Below, one piece after another: positions 1 through 8,243 of a DNA stretch of 17,078 nucleotides. The stretch comes from Candidatus Methanogaster sp. UBA203 (GTDB taxonomy: Archaea > Halobacteriota > Methanosarcinia > Methanosarcinales > Methanogasteraceae), in NCBI GenBank assembly GCA_002503595.1, contig DASC01000101.1:1-17078 (forward strand), read 5' to 3'. The notes under the pieces were generated by a model. That model saw only the letters and a list, made by a program, of their open reading frames with translations. It was not told the origin of the DNA and ran no database searches. The first letter of the stretch is position 1. Each line of letters starts with the position of its first letter. Position numbers and translations under genes: made by a program.

Positions 1-81
1 GCTGCGTAGGTGAGTAGTTACGATGAATTTTACATTATTCTCCTCGACTGCGGCGATCACATCGTCTTTTGTCATAGTCAT
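1..81 (-). CDS. Partial CDS, glutamine synthetase-like N-terminus
   Basis: Only the first 27 codons lie in the window; the gene runs off the left edge. It begins ATG at 81, with a good Shine-Dalgarno (GGTGA at 86-90). The peptide starts MTMTKDDVIAAVEENNVKFI, which resembles archaeal glutamine synthetase starts (pattern TKEDV..AV....VKFI). Its position after glnK and amtB on the same strand also fits a nitrogen-assimilation gene. The next residues (VTTHLRS) do not match the usual R-x-QFTD continuation of that family, so either this is a divergent member, the sequence at the window edge is altered, or the resemblance is chance. Function is inferred. Confidence 0.45.
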   Translation of the reverse strand, partial: MTMTKDDVIAAVEENNVKFIVTTHLRS

Positions 82-127
82 ATTATCACCTGTCGATAAT
101 TAAGTAACCACTACCCCCTTACCGTAT

Positions 128-142
128 CTCTGTATATAACTG
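128..142 (-). promoter_or_regulatory. Candidate TATA box for the edge gene
   Basis: Read on the minus strand, an AT-rich TTATATACAG-type element lies about 50 bases before the ATG at 81. A start of transcription about 25 bases downstream would leave a leader of roughly 30 bases that contains the GGTGA ribosome site. This suggests the edge gene has its own promoter as well as possible read-through from glnK-amtB. Confidence 0.4.
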
Positions 143-237
143 TTGTGGTCAAATACGATCGGACCCAAAATGCGAGCAGGTCAATAGTGCACCGGTGGGC
201 TTATGGGTCAGTTTCCCAACATCACCGGAGGAATTGG

Positions 238-269
238 AAGGGGACTCGCAATCGTTTTCAAATCCCCTT
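238..269 (-). terminator. Inverted repeat downstream of amtB
   Basis: Perfect 7-base arms AAGGGGA (238-244) and TCCCCTT (263-269) with an 18-base loop lie 18 bases beyond the amtB stop. A T-run after the stem on the minus strand is missing, so this may be an RNA-stabilising or attenuating hairpin rather than a true terminator. The rest of 82-286 shows no gene. Confidence 0.3.
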
Positions 270-286
270 TGTGCGACATCTCTAAT

Positions 287-1480
287 TCAGAAATTGTATC
301 CCTTCTCGCCGTGCTGTGTCTGATCGAGTCCGATGTTCTCCTCGCTTACAGAGACCTTGAGCCCCAGTGTCCTGTCCAGAACAAAACCGATTGCAAGGGT
401 GCAGACAACTGCGTACACCATCGTAATGGCGGCTCCTTCGAACTGCAGGAAGAGCTGGCGTGAGTTGCCTGAGAGTAGCCCCGCAGCGCCAACAGTCGCA
501 AACACGCCGGTCAACAGTGCGCCTGTGGTTCCGCCAACACCGTGAACACCGAAGACATCGAGCGAATCATCGTACCCAAGCTTTCCTTTCAAAATCACTG
601 CGCTGTAGCAGACAAACCCTGCAATAGCCCCGATTGCGATTGCAGCCACCGGCGTTACAAAGCCGGATGCAGGCGTTATCGCTACGAGACCTGCAAGAAT
701 TCCTGTTGCAAACCCGAGTGCGGTTGGTCTTCCTGTGCCCCACCATTCTGCTGCCATCCATGAGAGTCCGGCTGCGGCTGGTGCGACAAACGTTGTTATG
801 AATGCGAGCGCTGCGATCTCGTTTGCAGCCAGTGCGGAGCCAGCGTTGAACCCGAACCAGCCAAACCAGAGGAGCCCGGTGCCGATGAGTGTGAGTGTTA
901 CGTTGTGCGGCTTTATGACATCCACGCCGTAACCCTTCCGTTTGCCAAGGAAGACGAGGATCGCGAGTGCTGAGATTCCGGATGTGATGTGGACGACTGT
1001 TCCGCCTGCAAAGTCAAGTGCCTCGCCTGTCAAAAACCCACCGCCCCAGACCCAGTGGCAGACCGGCGCATAGACGATCAAGCTCCAGATCGTGATAAAC
1101 GCGATGTAACTCTTGAACTTGATGCGTCCGACAACAGCACCCGAGATAAGCGCGGGCGTTATGATTGCAAACATGCCCTGGAACGCAACGAATGCATACG
1201 TCGGGATCGTTCCTGTCGTTGAATTGTAGTCGATCCCCGCAAGGAAGATGTGGCCAAGTCCGCCGACAAACCAGTTCCCCGGGCTAAATGCGAGCGAATA
1301 CCCGACCACAACCCAGAGCACAGCGACGATCCCCATAACGACGAACGAGTGCATCATGCTGCTTAAGACGTTCTTCCGCCGGACCATCCCGCCATAGAAG
1401 AGCGCAAGTCCAGGGAGCATAAAGAGGACAAGTGCTGATGAGATCAATACCCACGCGGTATCTGCAAAAACAATAGCCAT
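287..1480 (-). CDS. amtB: Ammonium transporter AmtB
   Basis: Membrane channel of the Amt/Mep/Rh family that moves ammonium into the cell. The 397-residue protein is almost wholly hydrophobic, consistent with 11 membrane spans. Visible family marks are DFAGGTVVH (D156 and twin-His H164), DVFGVHGVGGTTG (second twin-His, H313), a Phe-gate region around FQGMFAIITPAL, the HWVWGG segment, and the conserved tail ending GLDQTQHGEKGYNF, which contacts GlnK. I chose the ATG at 1480 because GAGAGG (1491-1496) sits about 10 bases upstream; an in-frame ATG at 1498 would add six residues but has no better site. It follows glnK closely, the classic glnK-amtB operon in which GlnK plugs the channel when nitrogen is plentiful. 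Confidence 0.96.
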   Translation of the reverse strand: MAIVFADTAWVLISSALVLFMLPGLALFYGGMVRRKNVLSSMMHSFVVMGIVAVLWVVVGYSLAFSPGNWFVGGLGHIFLAGIDYNSTTGTIPTYAFVAFQGMFAIITPALISGAVVGRIKFKSYIAFITIWSLIVYAPVCHWVWGGGFLTGEALDFAGGTVVHITSGISALAILVFLGKRKGYGVDVIKPHNVTLTLIGTGLLWFGWFGFNAGSALAANEIAALAFITTFVAPAAAGLSWMAAEWWGTGRPTALGFATGILAGLVAITPASGFVTPVAAIAIGAIAGFVCYSAVILKGKLGYDDSLDVFGVHGVGGTTGALLTGVFATVGAAGLLSGNSRQLFLQFEGAAITMVYAVVCTLAIGFVLDRTLGLKVSVSEENIGLDQTQHGEKGYNF

Positions 1481-1502
1481 TTTTTTGTAACCTCTCATAT
1501 CC

Positions 1503-1850
1503 TCAGATCGCCTCAGAACCGGTTTCGCTGGTACTGATCCTTACAACGTCCTCAAGCGGCAGGACAAATATCTTGCCGTCTCCAATCTCACCTTTTTCGT
1601 TTGTCTTTGCTCCCTTCTTGATGGCTTCGATTGTTGGTGCGAGAAAATTATCGTTTACCGCTATTTCGAGCTTGATCTTTTCAAGAAGGTTTACCTCAAG
1701 TTCAACTGCCCGGTACACTTCCAAATGTCCTTTTTGAGCGCCATATCCCGATACCGGCGATACGGTCAATCGGCTCACCTCAACCTTCTGGAGCTCCCTC
1801 GTGACAGAATCGAGTCGTTCCGGTCGTATTATTGCTATGACATATTTCAT
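1503..1850 (-). CDS. glnK: PII nitrogen-regulatory protein GlnK
   Basis: A 115-residue trimeric signal protein of the PII family that binds ATP/ADP and 2-oxoglutarate and blocks AmtB. It starts MKYVIAIIRPERLD, has a T-loop core GYGAQKGHLEVYR with Q39, Y46 and the channel-inserting R47, and a B-loop IGDGKIFV. The position equivalent to the uridylylated Tyr51 of bacterial GlnK is Leu (RAVEL instead of RGAEY), so that modification cannot occur there. The loop before GDGK is about three residues longer than in E. coli GlnK (TNEKGEIGDGK against TGKIGDGK), and the C-terminal RIRTGE is RISTSE. It is first in the glnK-amtB unit with only a few bases between the genes. Confidence 0.95.
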   Translation of the reverse strand: MKYVIAIIRPERLDSVTRELQKVEVSRLTVSPVSGYGAQKGHLEVYRAVELEVNLLEKIKLEIAVNDNFLAPTIEAIKKGAKTNEKGEIGDGKIFVLPLEDVVRISTSETGSEAI

Positions 1851-1860
1851 AGGTCTTCGG

Positions 1861-1874
1861 AAGGTGATTACCTT
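1861..1874 (-). repeat. Small inverted repeat in the glnK leader
   Basis: AAGGT-GATT-ACCTT has 5-base arms and lies 11 to 24 bases before the glnK ATG on the minus strand, where a ribosome site is expected. No clear Shine-Dalgarno is seen at the usual distance. A hairpin here could influence translation, but the arms are short and it may be chance. Confidence 0.25.
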
Positions 1875-1919
1875 ATGATCTCATTTAAGGTTTTCTATCA
1901 CAAATAAAATGAGTTATGA

Positions 1920-1930
1920 AATATAAATCT
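1920..1930 (-). promoter_or_regulatory. TATA box of glnK-amtB
   Basis: On the minus strand the sequence reads AGATTTATATT, a good archaeal TATA box, about 73 bases before the glnK start. It predicts transcription from about position 1898 and a leader of nearly 50 bases. It lies directly next to the NrpR-like palindrome at 1932-1945. Confidence 0.55.
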
Positions 1931-1931
1931 C

Positions 1932-1945
1932 AGAACATCGGTTCC
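1932..1945. promoter_or_regulatory. NrpR-like operator, one mismatch
   Basis: The plus strand reads AGAA-CATCGG-TTCC; the minus strand reads GGAA-CCGATG-TTCT. NrpR, the nitrogen repressor of methanogens, binds GGAA-N6-TTCC, so seven of the eight fixed bases match. It lies just upstream of the glnK TATA box and about 20 bases before the likely carA TATA, so it could serve either promoter. Placement next to glnK makes the match meaningful, but binding is inferred. Confidence 0.4.
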
Positions 1946-1965
1946 ACATCCACAGGATTCCACAA

Positions 1966-1975
1966 TCTATATCAA
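1966..1975 (+). promoter_or_regulatory. Candidate TATA box of carA
   Basis: TCTATATCAA lies about 29 bases before the carA ATG at 1999. This spacing puts the transcript start at or just before the ATG. No Shine-Dalgarno is seen in the bases before the ATG, so a leaderless carAB mRNA is likely. Confidence 0.45.
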
Positions 1976-1998
1976 CCCAAGACCCCATACCAGAGACC

Positions 1999-3081
1999 AT
2001 GAACGCTGTTATCGGGCTTGAGGATGGGACGATCCTGCACGGCACTGGTTTTGGCTCCGAATGCGAGGTCTCCGGAGAACTTGTCTTCACCACGCAGTTC
2101 ACAGGTTACGAGGAGGCGCTGACCGATCCGTCGTATAAAGGTCAGATCCTGATGTTTGCGTACCCCTTAATCGGCAATTACGGCGTTGCCCCTGACGCGT
2201 TCCAGTCATCCGGGATGCAGGCAGAGGGACTTGTAGTGCGGGAGGCGTGCGACCACCCGTCACATCATCAGCACAAGGAGAGCATCCACGAGTTTCTGGA
2301 GCGCGAGGGCAAGCCCGGAATCGCGGGGATCGATACCCGGCGTCTCACGATCAAGACGAGGGAGCACGGAACGCTCCGTGCTGCGCTGATCGTGGACGGC
2401 AGCGGCGGTATCGATAGGGGATATGCCGTGGAACTCGCACGCGAGCAGCCCGGTATCTCTGAGATTGATCTGATCTCGCAGGTAACGTGCAAAAGACCGT
2501 ATCACATCGAGGGCAGCGGGAAGAAAGTTGCGCTGATCGATCTCGGGATCAAACAAAACATCCTCCGGAGTCTCGATCGCCGGAATCTCGATATCTCGGT
2601 GTTTCCAGCCACCACAACCGTAACAGAAGTCATGTCCACTGGTCCTGACATCCTATTTCTTTCAAACGGACCAGGCGACCCCAAGCAGGCCAAAAGCGCA
2701 ATCAGGGTTGTGTCAGAGCTTGCCGGCACGCTGCCAGTTGCAGGCATCTGTCTCGGGCATCAGGTGATAGCGCTTGCGCTCGGGTGCGAGACATACAAAC
2801 TCAAGTTCGGGCACCGTGGGGCAAATCAGCCTGTCAAGGACATGCAGAGCGGGAAGGTTTATATCTCGTCACAGAACCACGGTTTTGCTGTTGATAAGGA
2901 CTCAATTGAGGGAACCGGCATTAAGATCACGCAGATCAACACGAACGACGGCACAATCGAGGGATTCGAGCATCCGGATCTCGATGTCCTTTCGGTGCAG
3001 TACCATCCTGAGGCACATCCGGGTCCGAGGGATACCGAGAGGTGGTTCTTTGATCGCGTCGCGAGGAAGGGCGGGGGCTGA
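1999..3081 (+). CDS. carA: Carbamoyl phosphate synthetase small subunit
   Basis: Glutaminase subunit of carbamoyl phosphate synthetase: it releases ammonia from glutamine and channels it to CarB for pyrimidine and arginine synthesis in the cytoplasm. The 360-residue protein has the CarA N-terminal domain (about 1-140, with FTTQFTGYEEALTDPSY) and a class I glutamine amidotransferase domain (about 175-355). The catalytic triad is visible as C251 in GICLGHQ and H336 and E338 in YHPEAHPGP; LSNGPGDP is also typical. Length is normal for the family. The start MNAVIGLEDGT is the usual CarA start. carB begins three bases after the stop, so the two are one operon with equal output. Confidence 0.97.
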   Translation: MNAVIGLEDGTILHGTGFGSECEVSGELVFTTQFTGYEEALTDPSYKGQILMFAYPLIGNYGVAPDAFQSSGMQAEGLVVREACDHPSHHQHKESIHEFLEREGKPGIAGIDTRRLTIKTREHGTLRAALIVDGSGGIDRGYAVELAREQPGISEIDLISQVTCKRPYHIEGSGKKVALIDLGIKQNILRSLDRRNLDISVFPATTTVTEVMSTGPDILFLSNGPGDPKQAKSAIRVVSELAGTLPVAGICLGHQVIALALGCETYKLKFGHRGANQPVKDMQSGKVYISSQNHGFAVDKDSIEGTGIKITQINTNDGTIEGFEHPDLDVLSVQYHPEAHPGPRDTERWFFDRVARKGGG

Positions 3082-3084
3082 TTA

Positions 3085-6000
3085 ATGCCCAGAGACCAAA
3101 CCATCAAGAAGATCCTTCTCATAGGCTCAGGTCCGATCCTGATCGGACAGGCAGCGGAATTTGATTTCTCAGGCAGTCAGGCGTGCCAGTCCCTCCGCGA
3201 AGAGGGAATCTCCGTAGTTCTCGTGAACTCAAATCCTGCAACGATCATGACCGACCCAGAGACTGCGGATGCGGTCTATATCGAGCCGCTAACACCCGAG
3301 GTAATCGAGAAGATCATAGAGATTGAGCGTCCTGACGGACTCATCGCCGGATTCGGAGGTCAGACCGGACTAAATCTCACAACCGAACTTGCAGAGAGTG
3401 GCGCACTCGATAAATACAACGTAAAACTTCTTGGAACGCCACTAAAGGCGATCTATGACACTGAAGACCGGGAACTCTTCAAGCAGGCGATGGAAAAGAT
3501 CGGTGAGCCGGTCCCGAGGAGCCGGGCGGTCTCGACAATTAAGGACGCTCTTGCACTGATCCCAAAGCTCGGTCTCCCCTTAATCGTCCGCCCGGCATAC
3601 ACGCTCGGCGGTGCCGGCGGCGGGATCGCATACACCCGTGACGATCTACGCAGAATCTGCGAACTTGGCCTGAAGCGGTCGCGGATAAATCAGGTTCTTG
3701 TGGAGGAGAGCGTGCTTGGATGGAAGGAGTTCGAGTACGAGGTGATGCGGGATTCGGGCGACACCTGCATCACGATCTGCAACATGGAGAACTTCGATCC
3801 GATGGGCATCCACACCGGTGAGTCGATCGTGGTGACCCCATCGCAGACGCTCTCGGATAACGAGCACCAGATGCTTCGGAGCGCTGCGATAAACATCATA
3901 CGTTTCTTAGGTATTGAGGGCGGCTGCAACATCCAGTTTGCGGTGAAAGACGGGAAGTACATGATTGTCGAGGTGAACCCCCGGGTCTCAAGGTCGTCAG
4001 CGCTCGCATCAAAGGCGACCGGCTACCCGATCGCACGGGTCGCTGCGAAGATTGCAATTGGGCTTAATCTTGACGAGATCAGGAATGATGTCACAGGCGA
4101 GACCCCCGCGTCGTTTGAGCCGGCTATCGATTACGTGGTCGCAAAGATTCCGAGATGGCCTTTCGACAAGTTCGTAACAGCGGACAACACGCTCACAACA
4201 GCGATGAAGAGCACAGGCGAGGTGATGGCGATCGGGCGCACCATCGAGGAGGCTCTCCTGAAGGCTGTGCGTTCGCTTGACATCGGTATGAGTTTCGGAG
4301 CTACTGGAACCGGGACAGAGAACTGGACACCAAATGAGACGAGAGAACTTCTCAGAACCCCTACAGACCAGCGTCTCTTCGTGGTGTACCATGCGCTACG
4401 CACCGGGTTTTCCAGAGAGGAGATCTCCGAACTGACATCGATCGACCCATTCTTCCTGCAGAAACTGAAGAACATAATCGAGATCGAGGACCGTATCAAG
4501 CTAGGCTCAAGTCCGGAAAAGGTTGTTCTCCGCGACGCAAAGCGGATCGGGCTAACAGACGAACGGATCGCAGAACTCGCAGGCATCACGCGGGAGGCGG
4601 TAACAGACCAGAGGCACGATCATGGAATCCTGCCAGTCTACAAGATGGTGGACACATGTGCGGCAGAGTTTGCAGCAAAGACTCCCTATTACTACTCCTG
4701 CTACGAGGACGAGTGCGAAATAACCCCCACATCGAGAAAGAAGGTGCTGATTTTAGGAGCAGGCCCAATCAGGATCGGGCAGGGGATCGAGTTTGATTAC
4801 TGCACAGTCCATGCGGTTATGTCGCTTCGGGAGGAAGGGATCGAGACGCATATCGTTAACAACAATCCTGAGACGGTATCTACTGATTTTGACACCTCTG
4901 ACAAGCTATTCTTTGAGCCATTGACCCTCGAAGACGTGATGAACATCATCGAACGCGAGCGCCCCTACGGCGTCTGCGTCCAGTTCGGAGGACAGACGTC
5001 CGTAAATCTCGCAATCTCGCTCGCAAAGGAGATTGCACGCCGCCCTGACCTCGACACACGGATTCTCGGGACGTTGCCTGACGACATGGATCTTGCTGAG
5101 GACCGAAAACGGTTCAACCAGCTCCTCGCAGGTCTCGTAATCCCGCAGCCGGAAGCAGGCTATGCGACCTCTAAGGAGGAAGCACACGCCGCATCCGACA
5201 GAATCGGCTATCCCGTGCTCGTGCGCCCCTCGTATGTGCTCGGCGGACGGGCGATGGAGGTCGTGTACGACGCAGGCGACCTTGACCGGTACATGCGGGA
5301 AGCTGTGCGGGTCTCGCCTGATCATCCGGTCTTGATCGATGACTTCCTCGAAGGCGCAGTTGAGATCGATTGTGATGCGGTCTCTGATGGCACGGATGTC
5401 CTGATCGGTGCGATCATGGAGCACATCGAGGAGGCAGGAATCCATTCAGGTGATTCAGCCTGTGTGATTCCGCCGCAGTCGCTCTCTCCTGACATCATGG
5501 ACACGGTTCGTGACTATGTAAAACGGATCGCACTCGCCCTAAATGTGCGGGGGCTGATAAACCTCCAGCTCGCTGCAAAAGACGGTGTAGTGTACGTGCT
5601 CGAGGCAAACCCGAGATCGTCCCGCACGATCCCGTTCGTCTCAAAAGCCGTGGGAATCCCGCTTGCGAAGATCGCTGCAAAGGTGATCGTTGGAAAGACG
5701 CTTCAGGAACTCGGATACGTGGATGGACCAGTGCCGCAATGTGTCTCTGTAAAAGAAGTCCTGCTGCCGTTTGACAAGCTGCCGGGTGCGGATCCGATAC
5801 TCGGTCCTGAGATGCAATCCACTGGCGAGGTGATGGGAATGGATCACGACTTCGGGACTGCGTACTACAAGACACAGCTTGCCGCAGGTAACAGGCTTCC
5901 CACGAAGGGCGCGGTCTTTCTCTCGATTCGAGATGAAGACAAGGCGGCAATTCTGGATGTCGCACGAAAGCTTCGCAGTTCCGGGCTGCACCTCATCGGA

Positions 6001-6309
6001 ACAGCAGGTACTGTGGCGCATCTGCGTGATCATGGTGTTGCAGCGATACCGGTTAAGAAGGTGAGCGAGGGCAGCCCGAACGTGGTTGACCTGATCAGGG
6101 CGGGCAAGGTCGATCTGATCATCAACACCCCAAGAAGTAAGCAGGGGCGGAGGGACGGCTACGAGATCAGGCGTGCTGCTGTCGATTTTAGTGTTCCGTA
6201 CATCACAACGATTCAGGCTGCGGTTGCGGCGGGGGATGCGGTCGCGGTTGCTGCCCGGGCAGAGGGTGGTGTGGGGGTCGCGGCGGTGCGGGAGTATCAT
6301 GAGGGGTGA
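3085..6309 (+). CDS. carB: Carbamoyl phosphate synthetase large subunit
   Basis: Synthesises carbamoyl phosphate from bicarbonate, ammonia delivered by CarA, and two ATP. At 1074 residues it is full length and unsplit, unlike the two-piece CarB of some methanogens. Two homologous ATP-grasp halves begin with LLIGSGPILIGQAAEFD (near residue 10) and LILGAGPIRIGQGIEFD (near 554); NPRVSRSSALASKATGYPIA and its counterpart NPRSSRTIPFVSKAVGIPLA mark both active sites. A C-terminal MGS-like allosteric domain (about 940-1074) carries GTAGTVAHLRDHG and NTPRSKQGRRDGYEIRRAAV. The ATG is three bases after the carA stop, implying coupled translation. Broken copies of two parts of this gene occur at about 9325-9565 and 10867-10972. 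Confidence 0.98.
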   Translation: MPRDQTIKKILLIGSGPILIGQAAEFDFSGSQACQSLREEGISVVLVNSNPATIMTDPETADAVYIEPLTPEVIEKIIEIERPDGLIAGFGGQTGLNLTTELAESGALDKYNVKLLGTPLKAIYDTEDRELFKQAMEKIGEPVPRSRAVSTIKDALALIPKLGLPLIVRPAYTLGGAGGGIAYTRDDLRRICELGLKRSRINQVLVEESVLGWKEFEYEVMRDSGDTCITICNMENFDPMGIHTGESIVVTPSQTLSDNEHQMLRSAAINIIRFLGIEGGCNIQFAVKDGKYMIVEVNPRVSRSSALASKATGYPIARVAAKIAIGLNLDEIRNDVTGETPASFEPAIDYVVAKIPRWPFDKFVTADNTLTTAMKSTGEVMAIGRTIEEALLKAVRSLDIGMSFGATGTGTENWTPNETRELLRTPTDQRLFVVYHALRTGFSREEISELTSIDPFFLQKLKNIIEIEDRIKLGSSPEKVVLRDAKRIGLTDERIAELAGITREAVTDQRHDHGILPVYKMVDTCAAEFAAKTPYYYSCYEDECEITPTSRKKVLILGAGPIRIGQGIEFDYCTVHAVMSLREEGIETHIVNNNPETVSTDFDTSDKLFFEPLTLEDVMNIIERERPYGVCVQFGGQTSVNLAISLAKEIARRPDLDTRILGTLPDDMDLAEDRKRFNQLLAGLVIPQPEAGYATSKEEAHAASDRIGYPVLVRPSYVLGGRAMEVVYDAGDLDRYMREAVRVSPDHPVLIDDFLEGAVEIDCDAVSDGTDVLIGAIMEHIEEAGIHSGDSACVIPPQSLSPDIMDTVRDYVKRIALALNVRGLINLQLAAKDGVVYVLEANPRSSRTIPFVSKAVGIPLAKIAAKVIVGKTLQELGYVDGPVPQCVSVKEVLLPFDKLPGADPILGPEMQSTGEVMGMDHDFGTAYYKTQLAAGNRLPTKGAVFLSIRDEDKAAILDVARKLRSSGLHLIGTAGTVAHLRDHGVAAIPVKKVSEGSPNVVDLIRAGKVDLIINTPRSKQGRRDGYEIRRAAVDFSVPYITTIQAAVAAGDAVAVAARAEGGVGVAAVREYHEG

Positions 6310-6365
6310 GGTGGATGAAGGGTGGGGCAGTGGCTGGATATGTGTTTGTACACTGGTGAAGAAGA

Positions 6366-6377
6366 TTATATATAAAA
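6366..6377 (+). promoter_or_regulatory. TATA box of the OLD-like gene
   Basis: TTATATATAAAA is a strong archaeal TATA box centred about 29 bases before the ATG at 6400. That spacing, and the lack of a Shine-Dalgarno in GTATAGAAG just before the ATG, point to a leaderless transcript independent of carAB. Confidence 0.6.
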
Positions 6378-6399
6378 TCGAGCGCAATGTGTATAGAAG

Positions 6400-8109
6400 A
6401 TGTTAGAAAAACTAAAGCTCAAGAATTTCCGTTGCTTCGAGGATTACGAAATAGAATTTGATAAATTTAACGTAATAGTCGGCAAAAACAATACCGGTAA
6501 ATCCACAGTAATTGATGCGATCAAATTAATCTCGAATATACGCAGATATGCTTCGTACAGGAAAGATCTTAAGTTAGAACATAGAGACATCCCCTTTTCT
6601 CAGACAAACTTAATATACAATTACATAGATGAAGATTCTATTATTTATTCAAAATTCTCAGATAATACTGAGATCAAAGTAGTATTCCCAACCGATGGGG
6701 AACCATATGCAGAGCTCTCCCAGGACGGTATGGGCATATTTAAAAAAACGTTAATAAAAAAACATTTTGGGCATTCTATAGGGATTATTCCCCCCATAGG
6801 CGTTTTTGAAGAAACTGAAAATCTGGGAGATGAGAAATATCTACGTTCCATAATGGTATCACATCTAACGCAGCGGCATTTTAGGAATATATGGCACTAC
6901 TTTGATGATGGATTTGAGGATTTTAGAAATATAATAGAGGAGACATGGCCAGAGTGTACAATAAAGCCACCTGAATTCGATTCAGGCGAAAACAAAATTA
7001 CCATGTTTTTTAAAGAAAGGGGCATCGATCGCGAAATATTTTGGGCTGGGCACGGATTTCAGGTATGGCTGCAATTGATGACTTTCTTAGTCAAACTTGG
7101 ACGGAAAGAAACTCTGGTGCTTGATGAACCCGATATCTACCTTCACTCCGATATGCAAAAGAAACTAGTTAACATATGCAAAGAAAGATCCAATCAAGTA
7201 ATTATTGCGACACACGCTGTTGATATTATTGAGGAAAGCGATCCCGATGACATCATATCGATTGATAAGAATTCAAACAAGTCAAGAAGATTATCAAGTA
7301 TCGACGAAGTACAAACCTGCATCACTCAATTGGGATCATTTCAGAACCTAAAGTTAGTTCATTTTATTCGAGGGAAGACTTGTTTATTCGTAGAAGGAAA
7401 GGAATTTCGTTATTTAAACATCTTTGCAAAAAAGCTAAATTTCGAATCATTCGCAAGGGAGGATGGTTTTACAGTAGTTAGATTAGATGGATTTTCTAAC
7501 TGGGGCATATTAACGCATATTTCTTGGATATTTCGGAATACTATTGACGAAAAAATTAAATGTTTTGTTATATTGGATCGGGATTTTCATACAGATCAAG
7601 AAATAGATGAAATTGTAGATAATCTGGAACAGAAGGATGTGAAAGTACATGTTTGGGCGCGAAAAGAAATTGAAAACTATGCAATTAATTACGATGCATT
7701 ATATCGAATGTTTACTAATAAATTCTGTGAAAGACGCGGGGATGTCGAGATACCGCTTTCGAGTGTGGAGTTTGAGGAAAAAATATTATCGATTTTTGAA
7801 GAATTCAAGGATCATGTCCTATCACAAACGATCACGAACAGAGTTGAAAATAGATCAGATCGTTCAATTGATCCATCTACTATTACTTGCCATGCGTTGG
7901 CAGAATTTGAGAATAATTGGCAGGATATTGAATTCCGTAGAAAAGTCATTCCTGGTAAAGATTTTTTCGCCAAATTAAATGCATGGTCAAATGATGAATA
8001 TCACATTACCATACCTGTTAATCATGCAATCAATTCTCTACGATCGGAGGAAATCGAACCGGAAGTACACAACGTAATTAATGATTTTATCCAGTTGGTG
8101 CGCTCATAA
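6400..8109 (+). CDS. OLD-like AAA ATPase with TOPRIM domain
   Basis: A 569-residue ABC/SMC-type ATPase followed by a TOPRIM nuclease-like domain, the layout of OLD-family proteins (which include the phage P2 Old exonuclease and GajA of Gabija). Seen: Walker A GKNNTGKST (28-36) after the typical start LEKLKLKNFRCFEDYEIEFD; Walker B TLVLDEPDIYLH (D242, E243); switch histidine in IIATHAVDI (H272); TOPRIM FVEGKEF (E332) and ILDRDF (D393, D395), then the WARKEIENYAI stretch common in these proteins. The C-terminal 130 residues are not assigned. DNA cleavage or defence is a family inference. No UvrD-like partner (GajB) is next to it. G+C is roughly one third by eye, well below carB, suggesting horizontal acquisition. 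Confidence 0.8.
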   Translation: MLEKLKLKNFRCFEDYEIEFDKFNVIVGKNNTGKSTVIDAIKLISNIRRYASYRKDLKLEHRDIPFSQTNLIYNYIDEDSIIYSKFSDNTEIKVVFPTDGEPYAELSQDGMGIFKKTLIKKHFGHSIGIIPPIGVFEETENLGDEKYLRSIMVSHLTQRHFRNIWHYFDDGFEDFRNIIEETWPECTIKPPEFDSGENKITMFFKERGIDREIFWAGHGFQVWLQLMTFLVKLGRKETLVLDEPDIYLHSDMQKKLVNICKERSNQVIIATHAVDIIEESDPDDIISIDKNSNKSRRLSSIDEVQTCITQLGSFQNLKLVHFIRGKTCLFVEGKEFRYLNIFAKKLNFESFAREDGFTVVRLDGFSNWGILTHISWIFRNTIDEKIKCFVILDRDFHTDQEIDEIVDNLEQKDVKVHVWARKEIENYAINYDALYRMFTNKFCERRGDVEIPLSSVEFEEKILSIFEEFKDHVLSQTITNRVENRSDRSIDPSTITCHALAEFENNWQDIEFRRKVIPGKDFFAKLNAWSNDEYHITIPVNHAINSLRSEEIEPEVHNVINDFIQLVRS

Positions 8110-8112
8110 CAA

Positions 8113-8156
8113 CATGCGATGTTTGGAGTTACCCCCTTGCAAACACTCCAGCATGC
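8113..8156 (+). terminator. Imperfect hairpin after the OLD-like gene
   Basis: TGGAGT (8124-8129) and ACTCCA (8145-8150) form a 6-base stem, extended by CATGC (8113-8117) pairing with GCATG (8151-8155) across a one-sided bulge. It begins four bases after the stop of the OLD-like gene. No T-tract follows, so termination is uncertain. The remaining bases to 8243 show no gene. Confidence 0.25.
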
Positions 8157-8243
8157 ATGATCTGGGCTATATGGCTCACTTCGCTCGCAGTATCACTCAA
8201 CGGAACATATCTGGCTTAAACTCGGAACGTCACACCCCCGTAG

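Noticed and set aside
5641..6387. Long minus-strand frame opposite carB
   Set aside because: A shadow of high-G+C carB codons; no family features and no promoter.
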